A stretch of DNA of 64,000 nt from Aradus depressus (lineage: Eukaryota; Arthropoda; Insecta; Hemiptera; Aradidae), in NCBI GenBank assembly GCA_963662175.1, contig OY759217.1, forward strand, positions 6,202,562-6,266,561. Reading direction: 5' to 3'. Below the pieces are notes generated by a model. The model saw only the letters and a program-made list of their open reading frames with translations. It did not search any database and was not told where the DNA came from. How positions within the stretch are numbered: the first letter of the stretch is position 1; the number at the start of each line of letters is the position of its first letter. Made by a program: the position numbers and the translations under genes. Positions 42,401-52,968 of this stretch are shown piece after piece.

Positions 42401-44400
42401 GGTGCTGGGTGTTCGTAGATAGCATTGATAGTTTTGTATTATAAAGTTAGGCTTCATATCTGCTTAAGACCCGAGCTAACTATAGGGGCATCCGACTTTA
42501 CTATAATAACGGGTACACTAGGTAAGGGTGCTGGGTGTTCGTAGATAGCATTGGTAGTTTTCTATTATAGAGTTAGGCTTCATATCTGCTCAAGACCCGA
42601 GATAACTGCAGGGGCATCCAACGTTACTATAATAATGGGTACACCAGCCAAGGGTGCTGGATGTTTGTAGATAGCATTGGCAGTTTTGTATTATAGAGTA
42701 AGGCTTCATATCTCCACAAGACTGGAGCTAATTGAAGGGGCATCCAACGTTACTATAATAACGGGTACACCAGCTAAGGGTGGTGGGTGTTCGTAGATAG
42801 CATTGGTAGTTTTGTATTATAGAGTTAGACTTCATATCTGCACAAGACTGGGGCTAATTGAAGGGACATCCAACGTTACTATAATATCGGATACACCAGC
42901 TAAGGGTGCTGGGTGTTCCTAGATAGCATTAGTAGTTTTGTATTATAGAGTTAGGCTTCATATCTCCAGAAGACTGGAGCTATTTGAAGGGGCATCCAAC
43001 GTTACTATAATAACGGGTACACCAGCAAAGGGTGCTGGGTGTTCGTAGATAGCATTGGTAGTTTTGTATCATAGTGTTAGGCTTCATATCTGCTTAAGAC
43101 CCGAGCTAATTATAGGGGCATCCGACGTTATTATAGTAAGGGGTACGCCAGCCAAAAGTGCTGGATGTTCGTAGATAGCATTGGTAGTTTTGTATTATAG
43201 AGTTATACTTCATATCTGCTTAAGACCCGAGCTAACTATAGGGGCATCCAACGTTACTATAATAACGGGTACACCAGCTAAGGTTGCTGGGTGTTCGTAG
43301 ATAGCATTGGTAGTTTTCTATTATAGAGTTAGGCTTCATATCTGCACAAGACTGGAGCTAATTGAAGGGACATCCAACGTTACTATAATAACGGGTACAC
43401 CCGCAAGGGGTGCTGGGTGTTCGTAGATAGCATTGGTAGTTTTGTATTATAGAGTTAGGCTTCATATCTGCTTAAGACCCGAGCTAACTATTGGGGCATC
43501 CGACGTTACTATAATAACGGGTATACCGGGTAAGGATGCTGGATGTTCGTACATAGCATTGGTAGTTTTGTATTATAGTGTTAGGCTTCATATCTGCTTA
43601 AGACCCGAGCTAACTATAGGGGCATCCGACGTTACTATAATAACGGGTACACCAGGTAAGGGTGCTGGATGTTCGTAGCATTGATAGTTTTGTATTATAA
43701 AGTTAGGCTTCATATCTGCTTAAGACCCGAGCTAACTATAGGGGCATCCGACTTTACTATAATAACGGGTACACTAGGTAAGGGTGCTGGGTGTTCGTAG
43801 ATAGCATTGGTAGTTTTCTATTATAGAGTTAGGCTTCATATCTGCTCAAGACCCGAGCTAACTGCAGGGGCATCCAACGTTACTATAATAATGGGTACAC
43901 CAGCTAAGGGTGCTGGGTGTTCGTAGATAGCATTGATAGTTTTGTATTATAAAGTTAGGCTTCATATCTGCTTAAGACCCGAGCTAACTATAGGGGCATC
44001 CGACTTTACTATAATAACGGGTACACTAGGTAAGGGTGCTGGGTGTTCGTAGATAGCATTGGTAGTTTTCTATTATAGAGTTAGGCTTCATATCTGCTCA
44101 AGACCCGAGCTAACTGCAGGGGCATCCAACGTTACTATAATAATGGGTACACCAGCTAAGGGTGCTGGGTGTTCGTAGATAGCATTGATAGTTTTGTATT
44201 ATAAAGTTAGGCTTCATATCTGCTTAAGACCCGAGCTAACTATAGGGGCATCCGACTTTACTATAATAACGGGTACACTAGGTAAGGGTGCTGGATGTTC
44301 GTACATAGCATTGGTAGTTTTGTATTATAGAGTTAGGCTTCATATCTGCTTAAGATCCGAGCTAACTATAGTGGTTAGTGTTACTGTAATAATGGGGGCA
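39403..44400 (+). repeat. Satellite B, right arm, with a 12-monomer higher-order repeat
   Basis: About 40 monomers of the 126-bp satellite. Diagnostic variants recur at a fixed long spacing: CCAGCCAAGGGTGCTGGATG-TTTG at 39621, 41132 and 42643, and an identical 81-codon open stretch at 40410, 41921 and 43433. The spacing of 1,511-1,512 bp equals 12 monomers, and units are nearly identical over their length. A 251-bp dimer (GATTGATAG-type plus GCTCAAGACC-type) is locally doubled within units and repeated again at 43675-44290. Decay begins at 44370, where the array ends. Confidence 0.95.
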
Positions 44401-44429
44401 CCACCCATATATTGAATTCTTACCGGAGA

Positions 44430-44815
44430 AGGGGGGGCATGGAATCTCATTTTCGCTCTGTTCAAGTTCCTCCAAGGTGTGTCCAAAGTATTTAGGTTCT
44501 AAATCTTTCCGCAACATAGAAATATATAAAATAAATTTTAAGATGTATTTTTTCCGCTACCATTGAAAGATTTATAAAAACAGATAATAATAAAACTAGC
44601 ATAAATTATAGTAATGAAGGGCACACCAGCTGGGGAGCTGGTGGTGTGTTGAAGTCCCGGAGAATGGTTCCTCCAACGGGTGTCCTCACGGGATTTAGAG
44701 AATGGGGGGCATGGAATGTTATTTCCGCTCTCCATGAGATTCCTCCAACGGGTGTCCTCATGGGATGTAGAGAATGGGGGGCATGGAATGTTATTTTCAC
44801 TCTTCAAACTAGTCG
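44430..44815. repeat. 72-bp tandem repeat (two copies plus a diverged third)
   Basis: CTCCAACGGGTGTCCTCA begins at 44671 and again at 44743, with GGGGGGCATGGAATGTTAT between, giving a 72-bp period. A weaker relative lies at 44435-44490 and links this repeat to the CGCTCTnTTCAAGTTC segments of the 20.9-kb and 25.9-kb blocks. The 24-codon period keeps a minus-strand frame open, which I do not regard as a gene. 44816-45008 is AT-rich with one old dispersed-repeat copy. Confidence 0.75.
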
Positions 44816-45008
44816 ACCGTTTGTACTGATTTTGTACAATGAACTTACATAGGGGCTTCTAAATCATTACACTAAATTTTGTGTCGATAAATTCATTACA
44901 TCGGCAGTTATTAGGGTTTTTGAATTGAATCCCATCCCCTTCTCTTCAGCCGATATAATATGAAAACAAGTTGTATTTGTGAATTCAATTCACTGGTTAT
45001 GCGAAAAT

Positions 45009-45650
45009 GCAGGGCGATAGCAGGCCGGAGCGTTGCAGGGACATAGTCCAGGAGTGGATAATGACCATATGGCAGCGGCGCTGGACGGACTCTTCGGATG
45101 GCCGAAGACGCACGCCTTCATCCCGGATGTGTGGGCACGACTCGCCTCGACATGGGTTCAGCCGGACCATTGGATGTTCCAGATACTATCCGGTCATGGC
45201 AACTTCAACGCCGAACTTTTCTTTTTCAAAAGAAAAGATACTCCGAACTGCGCGTGCGGTGGCGTCGAGACTGCGGAACACGTACCTGGGACTGACCCTG
45301 TAACAGCTGGTGGCCGAGTCAAGTTACCCGGCATTCACCCAATTTGTAGCGGAGTGGAGGAGGCAAAAAAATGCCTCCAAACCTTGAGCCTCGGAGCACC
45401 GCCGGTGACGATAACACCTGGCGCTCCTAACCCGGCATGAACTTTCCGAGTTTCAGCGCTCTCTAGAAACTACAACTATAGTTCCTCACCGAGGAAGAAG
45501 AGGGTGTTATGGTCCCATACGAGGGACGAAAGCACCCAAGAGCTCAGGGGGGTGGTTTTAGTGGAATGCCAACACGAGGTACACCACACTGTTGGAAATG
45601 CACGTGCATCCCTTCGTTAAAAAAATTCCCATCGCCCTGCGGAAAAAAAA
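45009..45650 (+). pseudogene. R1-clade LINE fragment: ORF2 C-terminus and 3' UTR (subfamily 1)
   Basis: This 5'-truncated copy begins RPERCRDIVQEWI and continues in shifting frames through the Cys/His tail (CACGGVETAEHV) and on to a 3' UTR ending CATCGCCCTGCGG plus A8. The same 3' UTR occurs in the minus-strand copy at 55751-57665. Several indels break the frame. Confidence 0.8.
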
Positions 45651-45757
45651 TTACGTCGAGTTCCAATTCAAATTTCTGAGAAAGAATGCTCCTTCTATGT
45701 TACCAGCCTTACCCTCCATAATATTCTATCTATGTTACCAAAATTACATAGTGCTCC
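45651..45757. repeat. Diverged minisatellite units (ATGCTCCTTCTATGTTACCA)
   Basis: Two to three decayed units of the 35-bp repeat found intact at 49134-49240 lie between two R1 fragments. Confidence 0.55.
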
Positions 45758-46386
45758 TTTTTTTTCCGGCAAATCACCCGGCCCGATATCGAGATATAGG
45801 AAGAGGAGGTATATTTGGTTTTATTTATAATTTACAATTGTTGCTATGGATCTGGGGGCGGTAGCCCCCACCCTCGGGGACAGACTGGTACTCCCAGACC
45901 CCCTTATAATGCGGCTGCCTGGTGGCGCAGAGAGAGCTCGAGATCGGTGGAGTGGGGCTGCTTCTACATCGCGGTCGCCGGGGGTAGAACTCAGGGGCTG
46001 GTCCGTCAATCGCCCCCGGCGCCGGGTCAAAGGGCCTTCTTCTGCTCCCGCCAGGGGATGACAAACTGGCCGAACGCCGGGTAGTTCAAATCCATCATCA
46101 ACTCCGGCAGAGTCAATCCCAGATACGATCCTGTCGTGCGGATCAACTCCACCATAGATCTGTCGTACAGCGGGCATTCGAGGACCACATGTTCTGCTGT
46201 CTCAATTCCGCGATATGAACAGTTCGGGCTACACTTCTTCTTGAAGAAGAAGAGTTTGGAGTTGAAGTCGCCGTGACCTGATAGTACCTGAGATGTCCAG
46301 TGATCAGGTTGTACCTAAGGAGCGCGAATATACGCGAATGTTGTGCGGCCATCGGAGGCCACTTGTTAACTATCCAGTCTTAGATA
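45758..46386 (-). pseudogene. R1-clade LINE fragment, minus strand: C-terminus and 3' UTR (subfamily 2)
   Basis: The T8 at 45758 is the A-tail, preceded on the minus strand by CGGGCCGGGTGATTTGCCGG. The 3' UTR (45836-46068) is nearly identical in inverted orientation to 53941-54173. The ORF2 tail reads from about 46350 (ITGHLRYYQVTATSTPNS) with frameshifts. It is 5'-truncated. Confidence 0.8.
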
Positions 46387-46414
46387 ATGGCCCTCTGGTC
46401 TGTTCTGTGCACGG

Positions 46415-48510
46415 CCTAGAGACCAGCGCTTTGCTACCCGCAAGGCCATCTCCGACGCTTTAGTGACCGCCATTGCCGCCTACTCCTGCGACGATCAGTG
46501 GGAGGGTCTCAGGAGTTCTGAACCGGTTGACCAAATTGAGGATGGGGTCGGCAGGCTCAGTAGTATACTACTTCGAGCTGCCGATGAGACCAACCCCAAG
46601 AAGGAAATCGGATCAGGAAGGCACTCTGGTGGAGTGAGGACCTTACCCTCGCCATGAAGGCTGTGAATCGTGCCAGGAGGAGGTGTCAGCGGTGCCAAAA
46701 CCAAAACCCACTCCAGAGGGTAATACGGGGGGAGGAGTACCGGCAGCTTAGCAAGGGTTATGGTAGAAGAGTCGAGGCCGAGAAGAAGGAGAGCTGGGGG
46801 AGGTTTGTTGAAGACGAGAGCAGCAAAAACCCATGGGGAATCCCTTACCGTGTCGCCGCCGGGAGGTTAAGGCCGGTCGCCCCGGTGGCCTCCATCAAAG
46901 TTGGCAACCAGTATGCCATGTCCCTGGAGGAGGCTGGCGGGATGTACTTGAGGGAGGTCTTTCCGGAGGACGACCCGGCGGAGGATTCATCCAGCCAACA
47001 AGACATCAGGAACGCTGCCCGTACTTGGCCAGATACGGGGAATTCACCTGATTGGGACGAGATTGACCTGAGCTTGGCGGTTGGGAGGCAGAAGAGTGGC
47101 GGCGCCCCTGGGAGCGATCTCATAGACGCCGCTATAATCAAGAAAGGTTTCCCGACCATCAAGTCGGATCTCTTACTACTGTATAACTCCTGCCTTGGGA
47201 GGTGCCACTTCACAAGGACTTGGAAACGAGCACTCTTGTGCACGTTTGTTAAGCCTGGTGATAGGGACCTTTCCCTGGTAGGAAGCCACAGACCAATCAG
47301 CCTGCTCCCCGTTTTCGGTAAAGTATTGGAGACTCCTATCTTTAATGGAATTCGGGCCCAGGTACATGCCTTTGTATCCCATAGACAGTTCGGTGGCTTG
47401 AGGGGCAGGTCCGCCGAAGATGCGTTGATGATGCTGAGGGCGGATGTGAGGAATGACCATAGGAAATATGATCTATGTGTCTTCTTTGACATCGCGTTGG
47501 CCTTCCATCCTCACGCGACTGCGGGCTGTGGGACTGCCTGGGAATGTGTTTGGGTTGATATCCAGCTTCCTCAGCGATCGATCTGCGACCATGAGTCAGC
47601 TATACGCTAGCACTACAGTGGGCTCGGTCCTCGGACCGATACTTTAGGCCATACTCTTTGACGGACTGCTCCGTTATCTCGAGGGCCGTGGATATAAGGC
47701 AATCGCCTACGTCGACGACCTCGTTGTTACGGTGTACGCTGATAATCAAGCTGCTCTAACCCTTCGCTCCCAAGCCGCCATAGACGATACAGACAACTGG
47801 TGCTGCGCCAACAAACTGGCTCTCTCTCCTAGCAAGACCTCGGCTTTGCTGATGAGAGGGAGAACCGGCGCCCGACACCCCCTGGTAAAGAAAATCCACG
47901 GACGCCGCATTGAGAGCCCGGCAACGGTCACTAATCTCGGAGTGCGGTTCGGGCCGGGCCTCAACGTGACGCCCCACGTTGTTGCCATTAAAGAAAGGAC
48001 TACCGCCACTTTCAACGCTCTGAGCTGCCTAGCCCGCGCGACGTGGGGCCTCGGCTACTCTGCGTGTAGAATCATCTGAAGTATTCGAGGCTGTAGCAAG
48101 GTACGCCGCTGCTGGGTGGTGGCATCGTCCCACGAAGCGGCGACGCGTGATCCTTGTGCAAGCCCAGAGAGCAGCCCATTTAAGGGTTACAAAGGCCTAT
48201 CGTACTGTCTCTACGGCTGCGCTACAGGTGCTGGCAGGAGCTCCGCCCATAGACTTAGTCTTGGACGGGGCTGTCGCCTCGTACTATTGTAGACGCAATT
48301 TGCCTTTAGGAGCATATATAGATGAGCCTTTACGTCTAGCCCTGGAGGAAGAGATGCGCGGACAGTCCAGACCGGAGCGTTGCAGAGACATAGTCCAGGA
48401 ATGGATAGTGGAGAAATGGCAACAGCGGTGGTCACGATCATCGGATGGCCGAACGACCTATGCATATTTGACGGAAATCCGGGTACGTCTGGACTCTACT
48501 TGTATACATA
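46415..48510 (+). pseudogene. R1-clade LINE fragment: ORF2 linker, RT and C-terminus
   Basis: The copy starts in the EN-RT linker (CDDQWEGLRSSEPVDQIE). RT lies at 46654-47500: KPGDRDLSLVGSHRPISLLP, FGGLRGRSAEDAL and CVFFDIALAFH. A deletion removes bases right after the catalytic FDIA segment and another before GSVLGPIL. The YVDD motif is present near 47710 (IAYVDDLVVTVYADN). Thumb and C-terminal parts follow in two more frames (47732-48079, 48147-48500). It ends in an A-rich run at 48521-48548 and abuts an inverted fragment. Confidence 0.85.
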
Positions 48511-48550
48511 CCGAAGGTCGGCCACAAAAAAAGAAGAAAAAAAAAAAAAG

Positions 48551-49110
48551 GATTGTTGCTGCTCTCGTCTTAAACAAACCTCCTCCAGCTCTCCTTCTTC
48601 GCGGCCTCGACTCTCCTACCATAGGCCTTGCTAAGCTGCCGGTACTCCTCTCTCCTTATCACCCTCTGGAGTGGGTTATGGTTTTAGCACCTCTGACTCC
48701 TGGTACGATACACAGCCCTCTTGTTGGCGAGAGTGAGGTCCTCGCTCCACCAGGGGACTTTCCTCAGCCGGTCAACCTTCTTGGGGATGGTCTCGTCTGC
48801 AGCCCTTTGCAGAATACTACTGAGCCTGTCGACGCCCTACTCACCCTGGTCGATCGGGTCGGAACCCCTGAGACCTTCCCATTCCTCGTCCCAGTAGTAG
48901 GCAGCAGCGGCGGCCACGAAGGCTTCCGGTATCGCTTTGCGAGTTGCAAAGCGAGGATCCCTAGACCTGACTACCGTTAGCTGGGAGGCGAAGAGACTCA
49001 CGTCCAGGACGTCATGGTCACTAGACGTGATCCCCCGGACTCCCCAGCCACTGACAGCCCTGTATAGTTCTCCTGAAACCAACGTGACATCAATGTGCGA
49101 TTCTCCTTAG
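48551..49110 (-). pseudogene. R1-clade LINE fragment, minus strand: endonuclease end and linker
   Basis: Read from 49110 down it gives the endonuclease C-terminus (VRGITSSDHDVLDVSLF), the linker (EEWEGLRGSDPID) and the pre-RT EEYRQLSKAYG-type segment in broken frames. It meets the plus-strand copy at 48550 in a head-to-head inversion, probably produced by rearrangement or twin priming. Confidence 0.75.
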
Positions 49111-49133
49111 GGAAAGTGGGCGGAGAGTGCTGA

Positions 49134-49240
49134 TCATAATGCTCCTTCTATGTTACCATCCTTATCGTCCATAATGCTCCTTCTATGTTACCATCCTTAT
49201 CGTCCATAATGCTCCATTCTATGTTTCCAACTTTACCCTC
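49134..49240. repeat. 35-bp minisatellite, three units
   Basis: The unit ATAATGCTCCTTCTATGTTACCATCCTTATCGTCC is present twice exactly and a third time with changes. It is related to 45686-45757. 49241-49900 is AT-rich spacer with no gene seen. Confidence 0.85.
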
Positions 49241-49932
49241 CTCAGACTTGGAAATTCCTTTTGTGTATTGACCTCATCAAGTCCTGCTTCTCCAAATTTC
49301 ACTGTAACCTTTCTTTCCATGTCAATCCAGTTGCTAGACTCTTGTCAACCCCATTCCCATCGAGATAAACCCCCCCAAAGACTGAGGCATCGCTGACCGA
49401 CAGACCTGCTACTATAATCTAGCAAAAATATTGGTGCCGGTGGTGATCAGCTTCTCCCCTCTTACCTTCAACTCTCCTTTCTTTCTTGGTCTGCACCCCT
49501 TCTAGACAGTGACTGGCGGGGAGGGGGGATCACTCGAATCCCCGCGGCCTCCTCTGCGTCCATTAAGTTGGAGAGATGGGGATGGCATAGAACCGAGGGT
49601 GATTCGAAGGGTCTCGAGTTGAATTGCTATGTTTATTTTATTTAGTTTTTAATATAATTTAAATTTAATATTTTCATCTTGTTTTATATTATACTGTTTT
49701 TACATAAACCCATTATGCTATTATCAATGTAAATAGTTTTTTTTTTTTTTTTCATTTTTAAAAATGTTTTATTTATATTTTATTCTCATATGTACATATG
49801 TAGGTACATTTTTTTTTCCATTGTATCATCTAAATCACTTATGGTCATAATACCGATTGTAAATACTCAAAAAAAATCAAGAAAGAAAAAAAAAAAATCT
49901 GTCGATGTAATGAATGTATCGGCATGACATTT

Positions 49933-50196
49933 TATATCTCTGGTGTTTGGGCAAAAGGGGTCAGAATAAGTCTTGTGATCCAAAGGATTTAATGCGTTTA
50001 TATATTTTTACCCTATGTAATTGATTGTTGGAATATTTTACTTTGTTTATATTTAATACTTTTATTGAAATAATATTTCATATTATATAAATGTGCTTTA
50101 CCTGATTTGCAGGAATTTTTCAAACCTTCAGTAATTCCCCTCCTAAAATTCAGATTTGCTGACTTAAGCCCTTTTGCCCAAACACCCGAGATATAT
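49933..50196. mobile_element. MITE candidate with about 35-bp terminal inverted repeats
   Basis: TATATCTCTGGTGTTTGGGCAAAAGGG (49933 on) is inverted at 50161-50195 (CCCTTTTGCCCAAACACCCGAGATATA) with few mismatches. The inverted repeat continues to GACTTA/TAAGTC. The AT-rich interior has no coding capacity. A TA target is possible because both ends abut TA, pointing to a Tc1/mariner-type MITE; this is inference. Old repeat copies (CGATGTAATGAATGTATCG) flank it at 49903 and 50296. 50197-50520 is AT-rich spacer otherwise. Confidence 0.6.
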
Positions 50197-50524
50197 AAAT
50201 TCAACCCCTCATAGAGATAGCACCTATTATTTTACCTCAAGTTAGGTTGTTAGGAAGAGGTGGACCTGAAAAGATCAAATACCCTGATAATTACCGATGT
50301 AATGAATGTATCGACACAACTTATACTATGAGGATTCAACAGCCACTATGTAAGTTAAAAATTGAGTTTTAGCCGAAACGGTCTAATGGCTTTGTAAGGA
50401 TAGCGAAAACGTAATGCACTAATTTGTGCTGGGGAAGTACTTAGCCGGTGATTCACCTTCGATTTTTTATTTTTGGAGTCAGGAGATTGAATACTTAATA
50501 TAAAGAATTAAAATCAATACACTC

Positions 50525-52249
50525 AGAACCTCGACCTGGCGATCGGGAGGTAGAAGAATGCCGGGGCCCCTGGGGGTGACTTCATCCACGCCACCATGAT
50601 CAAATTGCGCTCCCGATCATCGGGCGGGACCTTTTGTACCTGTACAACACCTGCCTTAGGTTCGGCCACTTTCCTAGGGCTTGGAAACAAGCCATAGTGT
50701 GCACGTTTGCCAAGCCTGGGGATAGGGACCCAACCCGGGCAGGGAGTTTCAGACCAATCAGCCTGCTGCCTATTTTTGGCAAGGTGCTGGAGGCCCTCGT
50801 CCTCCTTAGTATACGGGACCGGATATATACCTCGGTGTCCCAGCTCCAGTTTGGCTGTTCCAGGGGTCGTTCCACGGAGAATGCACTGCGGACGCTGAGG
50901 GCAGATGTGGAGGAGCGCAGGGACAAATATGCTCTCTGTGTCCTCTTCGACATAGCCGCAGCGTTCGACTGCGCCTGGTGGCCGGCCATACTGACGAGGC
51001 TACAAGCGATGGGAACGCCGAGAAATATATTTGGACTAATCGCGAGCTTTCTGAGCGACCATAAGTAACCTGTACTCAAGCTCATCAGTGGACATCACAA
51101 GGGGGTGCCAGCAAGGGTCGATCCTAGGACCGGCTCTGTGGAACATACTCTTTGACGGATTGCTCCGTGAACTCGAAGCTCGTGGATTTAGGGAAATAGC
51201 CTATGTCGACGACCTAGTGGTCACGGTGCACGCTGATAGCCGAGCCGCTCTAACCTGACAAGCCCAGGCTGCCATCGACTATATAGGCGACTGGTGCACC
51301 GGCAACAAGCTCTCGCTCTCACCAAGTGAGACCCAGGCCTTGCTTATGAGAGGGAGAGTGGACGCGCGCCATCCTCTTTTGGTCAGGATCCAGGGGATGC
51401 GCATTGAGAGCCCGGAGGCCGTAACGTACCTAGGGGTGAGGTTGGGCCGGGGCTTCAATGTGACTCCACACGTCGTTGGCATCAAGGATAGGACCAATGC
51501 CACCTTCAACGCTCTGAGCTGCTTAGCCAGGGCTACCTGGGGCCTCGGCTACCCTGTAGAGCAATCTACACGGGGGTTTTCGAGGCAGTTGCACGATACG
51601 CAGGCCGCCCCACTAAGAAGCAACGCCGGATTCTTCTGCAGGCCCAGCGATCCGCACTGCTGCGGGTGACGAGGGCCTATCCACCGTCTCCACGGCGGCG
51701 CTGCAGATGCTGGCCGCGGCCCCGTCCATTGACTTGGTCTTGGACGGAGCAGTCGCCTCGTACTATTGCAGACGCAATCTGCCTCAGGGACAAGATGTGG
51801 ATGGGCCCTTGGGCGCGGCATTGACGGCGGAGATGCAGGACGATGGCAGGCCAGAGCGTTGCGGGGACATTGTCCGGGAGTGGGTAATGACCAAATGGCA
51901 ACGGCGCTGAACGGATTCTTCGGATGGCCGGACGACACACGCCTTCTTCCCGGATGTACGGGCACGACTTGCCTCCACATGGGTCCAGCCGGACCATTGG
52001 ACGTCCCAGATACTATCTGGTCATGGCTACTTCAACGCCAAGCTTTTCTTTTTTGAAAGAAAAGACAGCCCGAACTGCGCGTGCGGTGGCGTCGAGACTG
52101 CGGAACAAGTAGTCGTCGAATGTCCGCTGTACGAGGGCCTAGGGTAGCGTTGATACGCTCGACCGGATCGTACCTGGGGCTGACCCTGCAGCAGCTGGTG
52201 GCTGAGTCTAGTTACCCGGCATTCACCCAATTTGTAGCGGAGTGGAGGG
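50525..52249 (+). pseudogene. R1-clade LINE fragment: RT and C-terminus (subfamily 1)
   Basis: The copy begins just before RT and reads RT at 50634-51068 (AKPGDRDPTRAGSFRPISLL, FGCSRGRSTENAL, CVLFDIAAAFDCAWW), then a shift. YVDDLVVTVHADS lies near 51200 and is followed by an in-frame stop. The thumb is at 51340-51560 and C-terminal pieces run to the Cys/His tail near 52080 (CACGGVETAEQVV). At 52249 it is fused to the RT of the next copy. Confidence 0.85.
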
Positions 52250-52968
52250 ACGAGCTAGACCTGACCCTGGTGATTGGAAAGCAGAAGAGTGGCGGCGCCC
52301 CTGGGAGCGATCTCATGGACACGGCCATAATCAAGAAAGCCTACCCGGTCATTAAGACAGACCTACTCTACTTGAACAATACCTGCGTAAGGCGAGGCCA
52401 CTTCCCTAGTGCTTGGAAGCGGGCCATGGTGTGCACGTTTGTCAAGCCTGGGGATAGGGACCTTTCCTTGGCAGGCAGCTACAGACCGATTAGCCTTCTG
52501 TCTCTGTTCGGTAAGATACTGGAGGGACTCCGCACCCAGGTATACGCCTTCGTATCCCCTAGGCAGTATGGTTGCTTGAGGGGCAGGTCAACAGAGGACG
52601 CGTTGATAACGCGTAGGTCGGATGTCGAAGGGACCAGAGGCAAATATGCCCTCTGTATCTTCTTTGACATCGCGGCGGCGTTCGACTGCGCCTGGTGGCC
52701 TGCCATCCTCACGCGACTGCGTGCTATGGGACTGCCTAAGAATATATTTAGGCTGATATCCAGCTTCCTTGACGGCCGTTCTGCGACTGTGAGCCAGCTG
52801 TATGCTACCACATCGGTGAACATCACCAGAGGATGTCCCCAGGGCTCGGTCCTAGAACTAACACTCTGGAACATAATCTTTGTGAGCTCGAGAGTCGTGA
52901 ATATAAGGCTATTGCCTATGTTGACGATCTCGCAATCACGGTGCACGCTGATAGCCGGGCAGCTCTGA
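52081..52968 (+). pseudogene. Chimeric R1 ORF: tail of one copy fused to RT of another (295 aa)
   Basis: One open frame crosses from the extreme C-terminus of the preceding copy (LGLTLQQLVAESSYPAF) directly into the start of an RT domain (DLTLVIGKQKSGGAPGSDLM). It continues through FVKPGDRDLSLAGSYRPISL, YGCLRGRSTEDAL and CIFFDIAAAFDCAWW to TRGCPQGSVLE. The junction lies at about 52249-52252 at a short GG(G)A microhomology. The RT loses frame near 52870, before YVDD. I regard it as a rearrangement product, not a selected gene. Confidence 0.8.
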
